Notes: generated by a model from the sequence alone, not told the origin. A stretch of DNA of 64,000 nt from Duganella sp. OV510 (GCF_900100205.1 NZ_FNEQ01000010.1:124001-188000), one strand, 5' to 3'. Numbered from the stretch's first letter, positions 40,381 to 48,675 are shown. A program made the numbers and translations.

Positions 40381-40886
40381 GCCTGCACCAGGTTGGGACC
40401 GGCTGCGGCGCCCTTCTTCAGGCGCCGCAGCTGCAAGGCCACGCCCACCACCAACAACAGGAACATCACGCCGGTAATCGTCTTCAGTTCCGGCGCCTCA
40501 TGGCTGGGCAGCCACGGATTGCCATATGGCAGCCGGGTGGTAGTTTCAGTCACCGCCGGGATCATGTGGAAGAAAAACGTCAGCGAGTAGCTGACCGTCG
40601 ACACCGCCGCCGATTTCGCGCCGAACTTGCGCTGATCGGCCAGCCATGCCAGCCCCAATACCAGCAGCGTGACGATGCCCAGCACATGCGGCTTGCCGAA
40701 GCCGCCATGCTGGAAGATGCCGAAACCGCTTACGCAGGTCAGCACCGTGGTCCAGATATATAGCTTGCCCAGCGTATTGCCCGGCACAATGCCTTTGTGG
40801 CGCCCGAACGACAGCAGCGCGGCAAACACTGCCACCAGGCTGACCAGCGTATGGATGACACCGAGATAGGTTAAACCGTAGATCAT
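40377..40886 (-). CDS. Membrane protein with about four helices, unknown function
   Basis: A 169-residue protein from ATG 40886 with AAAGGA seven bases upstream; the frame continues but without another ribosome site. Hydrophobic helices are visible around residues 3-25, 40-58, 63-82 and 138-157. There are conserved-looking histidines (HTLVSL, FQHGGFGKPHVLG, FFFHMIP). It resembles small membrane proteins annotated only as hypothetical in Oxalobacteraceae. A perfect ATACCC-N6-GGGTAT repeat sits between it and the divergent thioesterase. Confidence 0.68.
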   Translation of the reverse strand: MIYGLTYLGVIHTLVSLVAVFAALLSFGRHKGIVPGNTLGKLYIWTTVLTCVSGFGIFQHGGFGKPHVLGIVTLLVLGLAWLADQRKFGAKSAAVSTVSYSLTFFFHMIPAVTETTTRLPYGNPWLPSHEAPELKTITGVMFLLLVVGVALQLRRLKKGAAAGPNLVQA

Positions 40887-40941
40887 GGCGCGTCCTTTCA
40901 TGGAAGGTAGGCCGATGCTACGCTTGCTTGCTGTTTTAACC

Positions 40942-40959
40942 ATACCCCTTATAGGGTAT
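40942..40959. promoter_or_regulatory. CsoR/CstR-like operator (ATACCC-N6-GGGTAT)
   Basis: A perfect 6-bp inverted repeat with spacer CTTATA in the divergent intergenic region of 40886 and 41005. The TACCC/GGGTA halves are those known for operators of CsoR, RcnR and CstR-type repressors. No such repressor gene is in the window, so regulation is inferred only from the motif. Confidence 0.45.
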
Positions 40960-41004
40960 TGAAGCTGCGCTAAAATAACCGGATCATCACCAAGGAAGCA
41001 TGCC

Positions 41005-41448
41005 ATGGCCCGCCTCAAGCTGGATTTTCCAGACGACCTGTTTATTTACTCCACCCAGCTGACCGTGCGGGTCACCGACATCAACGGCGGTAACCACCTT
41101 GGCAACGACTCGATGATCTCGATGATTTCGGAAGCCCGCGCACGCTTCCTGTTCGAGTACGGCCTGCAGGAAAACGGCGCGGATGGGCTGGGCATCATCG
41201 TCACCGACCTGGCCACCACCTACAAGGCCGAGGCGCATGCGCGCGACCAGCTGGTGTTCGAGGTCGGCGTGATGGACTTCAACCAGTACGGCGGCGACAT
41301 CGTGTTCCGCATCACCCGCCCGCGCGACGGCAAGCTGGTGGCGCTGGCCAAGTACGGTTTTGTGTTCTTCAACTACCAGAGCAGCCAAGTCACGCCGATG
41401 CCGCCGGAGTTCCTGGCCAAGTTCCCGCGCGTGAATCGCCTCGACTGA
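41005..41448 (+). CDS. Hotdog-fold acyl-CoA thioesterase
   Basis: A 147-residue 4HBT-type thioesterase. The family signature is seen as VRVTDINGGNHLGNDSMISMISEARARFL, followed by the central strand ATTYKAEAHARDQLVFEVGV. It hydrolyses an acyl-CoA or acyl-ACP. The gene is single, with a divergent membrane protein upstream and a convergent DUF3016 gene 16 bases downstream. Confidence 0.86.
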   Translation: MARLKLDFPDDLFIYSTQLTVRVTDINGGNHLGNDSMISMISEARARFLFEYGLQENGADGLGIIVTDLATTYKAEAHARDQLVFEVGVMDFNQYGGDIVFRITRPRDGKLVALAKYGFVFFNYQSSQVTPMPPEFLAKFPRVNRLD

Positions 41449-41464
41449 GATTAAGGCCTGAGAC

Positions 41465-41956
41465 TTACTTCTGTGCCATCTTGGGCACGATGGTCTTCTT
41501 GAACCAGTCGTCCAGCATCTGCTTCTCGTAGCGCATCGCGTCGCTGTCGGAATAGCTGGTGCGGCTCCACTGGTAGTTCATATTCGAAATCTCATCATCG
41601 CCGCTGCGCAGCACCTGGCCGTCTTGCTCCAGCGTGTAGCGCAGGTGCACGCGCGGCCAGTCGGCACCACCGGTCATGACGCGGATATCGTCGCCGGCGC
41701 GGCGCGGATACAGGCGGCCGGCCAGGTCGATGTCCAGCACCTCGATCTTCAGCGTCTGCCCTTGCGGCAGCTTCTTGTCGAGCGTGGCGAAATAGTCGCT
41801 GAATTCCTTCAGCGTGCGCTCGCGCTCGATCGGGCTGAACGGCAGGTCGACGTAGTCGTCCGGCTTGACGTAGGTAACAGTCACCTCCGCCAGCGCGGCG
41901 CTGGAGGCCAGCAGCGCCACCAGGCCTGCCAGCACGGTTTGGGTCATCGGGCGCAT
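41465..41956 (-). CDS. DUF3016 family exported protein
   Basis: A 163-residue protein starting at ATG 41956 behind GAGGAGA. A signal peptide (MRPMTQTVLAGLVALLASSAALA) precedes a mature part with VTYVKPDDYVDLPFSP and the IEVLDIDLAGRLYPRRAGDDIRVM block typical of DUF3016. Function unknown, probably periplasmic. The gene is divergent from phoX, and its upstream region includes the Pho box at 42057-42074. Confidence 0.8.
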   Translation of the reverse strand: MRPMTQTVLAGLVALLASSAALAEVTVTYVKPDDYVDLPFSPIERERTLKEFSDYFATLDKKLPQGQTLKIEVLDIDLAGRLYPRRAGDDIRVMTGGADWPRVHLRYTLEQDGQVLRSGDDEISNMNYQWSRTSYSDSDAMRYEKQMLDDWFKKTIVPKMAQK

Positions 41957-42056
41957 CTTGCGTCTCCTCGCGTGGATTCTAGATGGACAATATAGCCCTT
42001 TTCCCCGGCCCGCGCCCGCGCTGAATAAGTTTGTTACCAATCGCCCGCTAGCGGCC

Positions 42057-42090
42057 ATGTCACATTGCGGTCATACCTTATCGCTAAGAT
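42057..42090 (+). promoter_or_regulatory. Pho box and -10 of the phoX-type gene
   Basis: ATGTCAC (42057-42063), ATTG, CGGTCAT (42068-42074) match the tandem CTGTCAT-N4-CTGTCAT Pho box at 11 of 14 positions. TAAGAT at 42085-42090, ten bases on, fits the -10 that normally follows a PhoB site. The start would be near 42097, 80 bases before the gene. This agrees with phosphate-starvation control of PhoX. Confidence 0.7.
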
Positions 42091-42176
42091 TGCCGCCGTC
42101 GAAGCCCAGCCACTGCTTCGCATGATGCCAGCCAGGCACATGGAACGGCCAAAAACCACCACAGGGTATCCCCACC

Positions 42177-44099
42177 ATGACCGAGCAACTTGATCCATCC
42201 CGCCGCAGCCTCCTCAAATTCCTGTCCAGCGCGCCGTTGCTGCCGCTGGCCGGCGGCAGTGCCACCGCCGCCCTGCTGTCCGCCTGCGGCGGCGGCGACA
42301 CCGCGCTGCCCGCCGCACAACTGATGTCCGTGAGCTTCTCCGGCATGGCCGCGCCATCGCTGGCCGACGCGCCGAAAATGGCCACCACCACGGTCGCCTC
42401 GGCGATGCAGGCGCTGTACTCGGACGGCAAGACCGTGCCGTACAACCTGGCTTACCAGACCTTCTTCATCACCGGCGCGCAAGTATCGAACGGCAACGGC
42501 GGCACCATCCTGGCCGGCGGCTACTGGGACATCAACAACAAGCCCATCCTCGACAAGACCGACGCCAACTCGCGCCAGTTCTTCTCCGACGCGCCGGACG
42601 GCACCTCGCTGCTGAAGCTCGCTTCGACTACCGTGCCCAACATCAAGGGCAACGCCGTGTTTGCCGTGGTGCAGTTTGAATACACCACCCGCAACGTCAA
42701 GGGTGATTCGGTGTACGGCATGCTGCCGTCGCCGATCGCCGTGCTGACGCTGGACCAGGACAAGACCACCGGCGCGCTGACGCTGGTGAAGTACCACAAC
42801 GTCGACACCAGCGCCGCCAACGGCCTGTGGATCACCTGCGGCGCCAGCCGTTCGCCATGGAACACCCACCTGTCGAGCGAAGAGTACGAGCCGGACGCCA
42901 GCACCATCGACAAGAACACCCAGTTCGCCAACTTCAGCCTCAACCTGTACGGCGACGCCACCAAGGCCAATCCCTACCACTACGGCCACCTGCCGGAAAT
43001 CACCGTCAACCCGGACGGCACGGGCAGCTGCAAGAAGCACTACTGCCTGGGCCGCATCTCGCACGAACTGGTGCAGGTGATGCCGGACGAGCGCACCACG
43101 CTGATGGGCGATGACGCCACCAACGGCGGCCTGTTCATGTTCATCGCCGACAAGGCCAAAGACCTGTCCAGCGGCACGCTGTACGTCGCCAAGTGGAACC
43201 AGAAAACCACCGACAACGGCGGCTCGGCGACGCTGACCTGGATCAAGCTGGGCAGCGCCACCTCGGCTGAAATCAAGGCCCTGGCCGACCAGCTGAAAAA
43301 CGCCGACATCATGGATGTGAAAACCGCCGACCCGGCGGACGCCAGCTACACCAAGATCCCGTTCAACGGCACCTTCAACTGGATCAAGATCAAACCGGGC
43401 ATGGAGAAGGCTGCCGCCTTCCTGGAAACCCACCGCTACGCCGCGCTGAAAGGCGGCAGCATGGGCTTCACCAAGATGGAAGGCACGACCGTCAACGCCA
43501 AGGACAAGATCGCCTACTCGGCGATCGCATCGATCGGCTCGGCGATGACCAACGGTTCGGGCGGCATTGCCATCAAGGGCCCTTCGGCCGGCGCGGTGTA
43601 CGCGCTGAACATGAAGGCCGCCCAGACCGATACCGCCGGCGGCGCCATCAACAGCGAATGGGTGCCGGTCGACATGGCTGCCGTGCCGGCGCTGGTCAGC
43701 GAAGACCTGGCTACGCCTGACTCGCTGGGCAACAAGGCCAACGCCGACAAGGTCGCCAACCCGGACAACATCAAGTTCTCCGAGAAGCTGCGCACGCTGT
43801 TCATCGGCGAGGACAGCAGCACCCACGTCAACAACTTCCTGTGGGCCTATAACGTCGACACCAAGGCGCTGACGCGCATCCTGTCGACGCCGTCGGGCGC
43901 CGAATCGACCGGCCTGCACGCGGTGGACGACATCAACGGCTTCGCCTACATCATGAGCAATTTCCAGCATCCGGGCGACTGGGAGTCGGTGCACAGCAAG
44001 GTGCAGGCAACGCTGGATCCGCTGATCCGTGCCAACTACCGCGACCGCTACGGCGCGGCGGTCGGCTACATCACCGGCTTCCCGGCGCTGACTTTCTAA
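42177..44099 (+). CDS. phoX: PhoX-type alkaline phosphatase (DUF839), Tat-exported
   Basis: A 640-residue PhoX-like protein. A twin-arginine signal is present at the start (DPSRRSLLKFLSSAP), followed by a hydrophobic stretch and a cysteine-glycine segment. The mature enzyme has the PhoX blocks CGASRSPWNTHLSSEEYEPD and HGHL-like calcium/iron-binding loops, GRISHELVQVMPDE, and SMEKAAAFLETHRYAAL-type repeats of the beta-propeller. It releases phosphate from organic esters, using Ca2+ and Fe3+ in known members. A Pho box lies 103 bases upstream, and a strong terminator follows the stop. Confidence 0.88.
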   Translation: MTEQLDPSRRSLLKFLSSAPLLPLAGGSATAALLSACGGGDTALPAAQLMSVSFSGMAAPSLADAPKMATTTVASAMQALYSDGKTVPYNLAYQTFFITGAQVSNGNGGTILAGGYWDINNKPILDKTDANSRQFFSDAPDGTSLLKLASTTVPNIKGNAVFAVVQFEYTTRNVKGDSVYGMLPSPIAVLTLDQDKTTGALTLVKYHNVDTSAANGLWITCGASRSPWNTHLSSEEYEPDASTIDKNTQFANFSLNLYGDATKANPYHYGHLPEITVNPDGTGSCKKHYCLGRISHELVQVMPDERTTLMGDDATNGGLFMFIADKAKDLSSGTLYVAKWNQKTTDNGGSATLTWIKLGSATSAEIKALADQLKNADIMDVKTADPADASYTKIPFNGTFNWIKIKPGMEKAAAFLETHRYAALKGGSMGFTKMEGTTVNAKDKIAYSAIASIGSAMTNGSGGIAIKGPSAGAVYALNMKAAQTDTAGGAINSEWVPVDMAAVPALVSEDLATPDSLGNKANADKVANPDNIKFSEKLRTLFIGEDSSTHVNNFLWAYNVDTKALTRILSTPSGAESTGLHAVDDINGFAYIMSNFQHPGDWESVHSKVQATLDPLIRANYRDRYGAAVGYITGFPALTF

Positions 44100-44111
44100 G
44101 CACGCTCCGCC

Positions 44112-45305
44112 TTAAAGCCCGCTTGCAGCACCCGCTGCCTGCGGGCTTTTTTGCGTCATCGCCGACCAGGCCACCAGGGCCAACGCCAGCAAGGTCAGAA
44201 CGGCGCCGGCATACATGACGGCGGCGTAGCCGAGATTGGCGTTCAGCACCATCGCACCGGCCGCCGCACCAATCGCATTGCCCAGGTTGAAGGCGCCGAT
44301 GTTGACCGACGACGCCAGGCCCGGCGCTTCGGTGGCGGCGCGCATCACCCGCATCTGCACCGGCGGCACCAGCGCGAAGGCGGCGATGCCCCACACCAGC
44401 AGCCCGGCCGCCGCGCCGATCTGCGTCTGCGCCAGCCATGGGAAGGCCACCATCGTCACCGCTTCCAGCAGCAGGAAACCAATCAGCGTCTTGTCGATCG
44501 ACTTGTCCGCCAGCTTGCCACCGAGCGAATTGCCGATCGTGAAGCCGATGCCGATCAGCGCCAGCATGGCGGTGATAAAGCCCGGCGAAGCCTGCGTGAA
44601 GGTTTTCAGCGACGGGTTGATATAGGTGTACAGCGCAAACGTCGCACCCGAGGCCAGCACCGTGGTCATCAAGCCTTGCAACACCACCGGACGCAGCAGC
44701 ACCTTCAACTCCTTGCGTACATCCGGCGCCTCGCCAGCACTGCCTTGCGGCAGGAACAGCAGCAGCGCCGCCATCGCCAGCACGCCCAGCGCACTGATCG
44801 CACCGAACGATTCGCGCCAGCCGAGGCTGTCACTGAGCCAGGTCGCCGCCGGCACGCCGCCGATGTTGGCGATGGTCAGGCCGAGGAACATGGTGGCCAC
44901 GGCGCTGGCCTGCTTGTCGCGCGGCACAAGGCTGGCCGCCACCACCGAGCCGATGCCGAAAAAGGCGCCGTGCGTCAGGCTGGTGATCACGCGCGCCACC
45001 ATCAGGCTGGCATAGCCCGGCGCCAGCGCCGACAGAATATTGCCAATGGTGAAAATCGCCATCAAGGCGATCAGCGCCTTGCGGCGTGGCCAGCGCGCCA
45101 GCAGCAAGGTCATGAACGGCGCGCCGATGGTGACGCCGATTGCGTAGGCCGACACCAGCAGGCCTGCGGTGGGAATCGACACGTTGACGCCTTGCGCGAT
45201 GGTCAACAACATGCCCATCGGCCCGAATTCCGTGGTGCCGATACCGAATGCGCCAATGGCCAGTGCAAGCAGTGGCAGCGCGGAGGAGTGAGTGGATTTA
45301 TTCAT
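44112..45305 (-). CDS. MFS transporter, AraJ/sugar-efflux type
   Basis: A 397-residue major facilitator with twelve hydrophobic helices. The N-terminal part has FGIGTTEFGPMGMLLTIAQGV, ARWPRRKALI and THGAFFGIGSVVAASLVP, characteristic of the DHA1 AraJ-like subfamily that exports sugars or drugs. The last codons encode the terminator hairpin of phoX. It is divergent from a LysR regulator that probably controls it. No Shine-Dalgarno precedes the ATG, and a CATAAT hexamer three bases beyond the expected +1 suggests a very short leader. Confidence 0.88.
   Translation of the reverse strand: MNKSTHSSALPLLALAIGAFGIGTTEFGPMGMLLTIAQGVNVSIPTAGLLVSAYAIGVTIGAPFMTLLLARWPRRKALIALMAIFTIGNILSALAPGYASLMVARVITSLTHGAFFGIGSVVAASLVPRDKQASAVATMFLGLTIANIGGVPAATWLSDSLGWRESFGAISALGVLAMAALLLFLPQGSAGEAPDVRKELKVLLRPVVLQGLMTTVLASGATFALYTYINPSLKTFTQASPGFITAMLALIGIGFTIGNSLGGKLADKSIDKTLIGFLLLEAVTMVAFPWLAQTQIGAAAGLLVWGIAAFALVPPVQMRVMRAATEAPGLASSVNIGAFNLGNAIGAAAGAMVLNANLGYAAVMYAGAVLTLLALALVAWSAMTQKSPQAAGAASGL
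44114..44152 (+). terminator. Rho-independent terminator of phoX, inside the MFS C-terminus
   Basis: AAAGCCCGC (44114-44122) pairs with GCGGGCTTT (44141-44149), and the T-run continues to 44152. The 18-base loop contains an inner GCAG/CTGC stem. It lies 15 bases beyond the phoX stop and entirely within the last codons of the convergent MFS gene. Confidence 0.88.
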
Positions 45306-45314
45306 AGTTGAAGC

Positions 45315-45352
45315 ATTATGCGCCCATCATTTTCCCAAATAAAGCGCATAAT
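45315..45352. promoter_or_regulatory. 9-bp inverted repeat between divergent MFS and lysR genes
   Basis: ATTATGCGC (45315-45323) and GCGCATAAT (45344-45352) are exact reverse complements with a 20-bp spacer. Each arm carries an outward CATAAT that could serve as -10 of the gene it faces. The likely ligand-responsive binder is the LysR protein encoded next to it. Confidence 0.55.
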
Positions 45353-45382
45353 CCTCAAAATACTTTTGCGCAAACTAGAAAA

Positions 45383-46303
45383 ATGAAACTCGCACTGGAC
45401 GAATTGACGGTATTCCTGGCGGTGGTGGACAGCGGCTCGCTGACGGCCGCCGCCGACCACCTGGGCCAGCCGGTCTCCAGCATCAGCCGTCTGCTGGCGC
45501 GGCTGGAGGACAAGCTGCAAACCACGCTGCTGCGCCGGACCACGCGCCGCATGGACCTGACCGACGAAGGCCACGATTTCGTCAGGGACGCGCGCAATGT
45601 ACTGGATGCGGTGCGCATCGCCGAAGACCGCCAGATGGAGCGGCGCGGCCAGCTATCCGGCCCGTTGCGCGTGGACGCGGTCACGCCCTTCATGCTGCAC
45701 GTGCTGGTGCCGCTGATGCCCGGCTACCGCCTGCTGCATCCCAAGGTGGAACTGAGCCTGGGCAGCAATGAGGGCTTTATCGATTTGCTGGAACGGCGCG
45801 TCGACCTCGCCATCCGCATCGGCGAGCTCAAGGACTCCACGCTGTATAGCCGGCTGCTGGGCCGCAGCCGCCTTCGCCTGCTGGCCAGCCCGGAATACCT
45901 AGCCAGGCGCGGCGTGCCGCACGAGGCCGCCAGCCTGGCGGAGCACGAACTGCTGGGCTTTAGCGAGCCGGACATCCTGAACCAGTGGCCGCTGCTGCAC
46001 GCTAATGGCAAACCGGTGCAGATCACGCCGACGCTGTCCGCCGCCAGCGGCGAAACACTGCGCCAGCTCGCGCTGCAAGGCATGGGCATCATCTGCATGT
46101 CCGATTTCATGACCGCCATCGACGTGGCGCAGGGCCGTCTGTTGGAAGTGCTGCCGCACGTGGTCCAGCAAAAGTTCAAGCCGATCCATGCGGTCTATTA
46201 CCAGCACTCGACCGTTTCGGCCCGCATCGCCTCGATGGTCAACTACCTGGCTGAGGCCATGCGCGCGCCGGAGGCGGTGTGGCCCACGCTGGACACGCGC
46301 TGA
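45383..46303 (+). CDS. LysR family transcriptional regulator
   Basis: A 306-residue LysR regulator from ATG 45383 (MKLALDELTVFLAVVDSGSL). An upstream in-frame start at 45308 would overlap the divergent promoter. The helix-turn-helix includes LGQPVSSISRLLARLEDKLQTTL, and the effector domain starts at SGPLRVDAVTPFML. It probably controls the divergent MFS exporter. Confidence 0.88.
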   Translation: MKLALDELTVFLAVVDSGSLTAAADHLGQPVSSISRLLARLEDKLQTTLLRRTTRRMDLTDEGHDFVRDARNVLDAVRIAEDRQMERRGQLSGPLRVDAVTPFMLHVLVPLMPGYRLLHPKVELSLGSNEGFIDLLERRVDLAIRIGELKDSTLYSRLLGRSRLRLLASPEYLARRGVPHEAASLAEHELLGFSEPDILNQWPLLHANGKPVQITPTLSAASGETLRQLALQGMGIICMSDFMTAIDVAQGRLLEVLPHVVQQKFKPIHAVYYQHSTVSARIASMVNYLAEAMRAPEAVWPTLDTR

Positions 46304-46376
46304 CCAGCGCTACCGTGCGGCACATCGCCCCGATGCGGCCGATAATGCGCCTGTCTAGCCCACAGGGAGAACGATC

Positions 46377-47441
46377 ATGTTGAAAGAAGTATGCGCCGCC
46401 ATGGCGGCTTTCAGCATCGCCGGCTGCGGCGGCAGTTCAGGCAGCGGCAGCGCCACCACGCCGCTGCCGCCAACCACGCCAACCACGCCCATCGGCGGCC
46501 CGATATCGCTGGCCACCGGCCTGCAAATTCCCTGGTCCATCGCCTTTTACGGCAGCACGCCGCTGGTCAGCGAGCGCGGCACCGCGCGTATCCAGGCAGT
46601 CGGCGCCAACGGCGCGCTGACCACTGTCGCCACCATTGCCGGCGTCAGCGGCAGCGGCGAAGGCGGCCTGCTCGGCATCGCCGTGCGCGACAACTTCCTG
46701 TACGCCTACTTCACCGCTGGCGCCGAGAACCGCATCGAACGTTATCCGCTGACCGGCACCGGCACGGCCGTGCGGCTGGGCACCGCACAGACGCTGCTCG
46801 GCGGCATCCCGTCCGGCAGCAACCACAACGGCGGCCGCATCGCCTTCGGCCCGGACGGCATGCTGTACGCGGCCACCGGCGATGCCGGCACGTCAAGCCG
46901 CTCGCAAAACCTGAGTTCGCTCTCCGGCAAAATCCTGCGCATGACGGCGGAAGGCCGCGTGCCGGCCGACAATCCATTCAGCGGTTCGTATGTCTACAGC
47001 TATGGCCACCGCAACGTGCAGGGCCTGGCCTGGGCCAGCGATGGCAGCATGTACGCCTCAGAGTTCGGCCAGAACACCTGGGATGAACTGAACCAGATCA
47101 AGGCTGGCGGCAACTACGGCTGGCCGGATGTCGAAGGCAAGGCCGGCAACAGCAAGTACACCGATCCGCTACAGCAATGGGCCACCGCCGACGCCAGCCC
47201 GAGCGGCATCGCCATCAGCGGCGGCAACATCTATATCGCCAACCTGCGCGGCGAGCGCTTGCGCAAGGTGCCGCTAGCGGCCACCAGCACCGCCACCGAG
47301 TTCTACGTCAAGGAATACGGCCGCCTGCGCGACGTGGTGGTGGCGCCCGATGGCCGCTTATACGTGTTGACCAACAACACCGACGGCCGTGGCACGCCGA
47401 AGGCGGGAGACGACCGCGTGCTGAGCGTGCCGGTGCTGTAG
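46377..47441 (+). CDS. PQQ-dependent sugar dehydrogenase family lipoprotein
   Basis: A 354-residue soluble aldose sugar dehydrogenase-like (YliI/Asd) beta-propeller. It has a short lipoprotein signal with SIAGC, then a Ser/Gly/Pro/Thr linker. Propeller features are SGSGEGGLLGIAV, GSNHNGGRIAFGPDGMLYAATGD, GHRNVQGLAWA and NTWDELNQIKAGGNYGWPDVEG, which carry PQQ and calcium contacts in family members. It should oxidise sugars in the periplasm. AGGGAGA precedes the ATG; the gene is monocistronic. Confidence 0.85.
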   Translation: MLKEVCAAMAAFSIAGCGGSSGSGSATTPLPPTTPTTPIGGPISLATGLQIPWSIAFYGSTPLVSERGTARIQAVGANGALTTVATIAGVSGSGEGGLLGIAVRDNFLYAYFTAGAENRIERYPLTGTGTAVRLGTAQTLLGGIPSGSNHNGGRIAFGPDGMLYAATGDAGTSSRSQNLSSLSGKILRMTAEGRVPADNPFSGSYVYSYGHRNVQGLAWASDGSMYASEFGQNTWDELNQIKAGGNYGWPDVEGKAGNSKYTDPLQQWATADASPSGIAISGGNIYIANLRGERLRKVPLAATSTATEFYVKEYGRLRDVVVAPDGRLYVLTNNTDGRGTPKAGDDRVLSVPVL

Positions 47442-47448
47442 GCAAGTA

Positions 47449-47997
47449 TCAGCCGTCCTGTGGCTGCAGCGGCGTTTCCAGGTTCAGCTGGTAAAACGCC
47501 GCATCCAGCCAGCGCCCGAACTTGAAGCCGACTTGCGGCAGCGTGCCGGAATGTTTGAAGCCCAGGCGCTCGTGGATGCCGATGCTGGCCGTGTTGGCGG
47601 CGTCGATGCAGCCCACCAGCACGTGTACCTGTGCTTTGCGCGCGCGCCGGATCAGCTCATTAATCAGCAGCACACCCAGTCCGCGCCCACGCTGCTCGGG
47701 ATGGACATAGACGCTATGCTCCACCGTGTACTTGAACGCGGGGAAGGCGCGGAACGTGCCCCAACTGGCGAAGCCCAGCAACTTTCCGGACGCATCCACC
47801 GCGCCCACCACCGGGAAACCATTGGCCCGCTTGGTGGCAAACCAGGCCACCATCGCTTCCGGCGGACGCGGCTTGTAGTCATACAGCGCGGTCGAGTTGA
47901 TGATCGCTTCATTGAGGATTTCCAGGATGGCCGCGGCGTGTTCGGCTTCGCTGCAATCGATCAGGCGCACATCGTCGCGCGGCGTGGGGGAAGTCAT
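47449..47997 (-). CDS. GNAT acetyltransferase, phosphinothricin-type
   Basis: A 182-residue GNAT protein of the PhinoT/MnaT branch. It shows ILEILNEAIINSTALYDY, then the acetyl-CoA-binding RGRGLGVLLINELIRRA and the C-terminal ASIGIHERLGFKHSGTLPQVGFKFGRWLD. It acetylates an amine group, typically of L-phosphinothricin, methionine sulfone or similar compounds. It is divergent from an XRE-cupin regulator; a palindromic TCCACTATAGTGGA directly before it contains its -10 and is likely the regulator's operator. Confidence 0.88.
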   Translation of the reverse strand: MTSPTPRDDVRLIDCSEAEHAAAILEILNEAIINSTALYDYKPRPPEAMVAWFATKRANGFPVVGAVDASGKLLGFASWGTFRAFPAFKYTVEHSVYVHPEQRGRGLGVLLINELIRRARKAQVHVLVGCIDAANTASIGIHERLGFKHSGTLPQVGFKFGRWLDAAFYQLNLETPLQPQDG

Positions 47998-48014
47998 GGA
48001 AGTCCTTTGCGTTG

Positions 48015-48028
48015 TCCACTATAGTGGA
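48015..48028. promoter_or_regulatory. Palindromic operator before GNAT gene (TCCACTATAGTGGA)
   Basis: A perfect 14-bp palindrome. On the minus strand it contains TATAGT as -10, giving a start near 48011 and a 14-base leader with AAAGGA. A near copy (11 of 14 bases) lies at 48092-48105 in front of the divergent XRE-cupin gene. Confidence 0.7.
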
Positions 48029-48073
48029 TTGATTTTCCTCCATCCCTGCGGCGACGTCAAATAACGACGGGCG

Positions 48074-48105
48074 TTGCCGCCCATCCGCTCGTCCGCTATA
48101 GTGAC
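48074..48105 (+). promoter_or_regulatory. Promoter and operator of XRE-cupin gene
   Basis: TTGCCG (48074-48079), 17 bp, TATAGT (48097-48102). Seven bases on from the end of the -10 is 48109, the A of the ATG, so the transcript is predicted leaderless; no Shine-Dalgarno is visible. The palindrome-like TCCGCTATAGTGAC (48092-48105) overlaps the -10 and mirrors the operator at 48015. Confidence 0.72.
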
Positions 48106-48108
48106 AGC

Positions 48109-48675
48109 ATGACGACCCAAGATCTTGATCAACGAATAGGCGCACGGATCCGGGCGGAACGCGAAAACCGTGGCTGGTCACTATCCGAACTGGCAACGCG
48201 CGCCGCCGTCTCGCGGGCGATGATCCACAAGGTCGAGCGCGGCGAAAGCAGCCCGACGGCCAACCTGCTGGGCAAACTGTCCGGCGCGTTCGGACTGAGC
48301 ATGTCGGCCTTGCTGGCGCGGGTGGAGAACGGCCACGGACGCCTGCTGAAAAAGGCCGACCAGTCGCTGTGGACCGATCCGGCCACCGGCTACCTGCGCC
48401 GCCACGTGTCGCCACAATCCGATCTGCCGCTGGACGTGGTGCACATCACGCTACCGGCCGGCAAAGAAGTAGCAATGCCCGCCTCGGCCTACCTCTTCCT
48501 GCGGCAACTGATCTGGGTGCTGGAAGGCGAACTGGTCTTCATCGAAGGCCAGCTGCGCCATGCAATCCATGCCGGCGACTGCCTCGAACTCGGCCCGCCG
48601 ATGGATTGTGTCTTCAAAAACGAAACCGCCCAGCCGTGCACCTACGCAGTGGTGTTGCTCAACATAAGTCATTAA
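48109..48675 (+). CDS. XRE-cupin transcriptional regulator
   Basis: A 188-residue regulator with an N-terminal XRE helix-turn-helix (RENRGWSLSELATRAAVSRAMIHKVERGESSPTANLLGKL, residues about 20-60) and a C-terminal cupin sensor (EVAMPASAYLFLRQLIWVLEGELVF then HAIHAGDCLELGPPMDCVF). Such proteins (PuuR/SutR-like) repress nearby amine or amino-acid genes and release upon ligand binding. The divergent GNAT gene with a matching operator is the natural target. The mRNA appears leaderless. Confidence 0.87.
   Translation: MTTQDLDQRIGARIRAERENRGWSLSELATRAAVSRAMIHKVERGESSPTANLLGKLSGAFGLSMSALLARVENGHGRLLKKADQSLWTDPATGYLRRHVSPQSDLPLDVVHITLPAGKEVAMPASAYLFLRQLIWVLEGELVFIEGQLRHAIHAGDCLELGPPMDCVFKNETAQPCTYAVVLLNISH

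Noticed and set aside
42084..43994. Minus-strand ORF of 636 codons opposite phoX
   Set aside because: Codon-bias artefact of the Tat-exported phosphatase; no domain.
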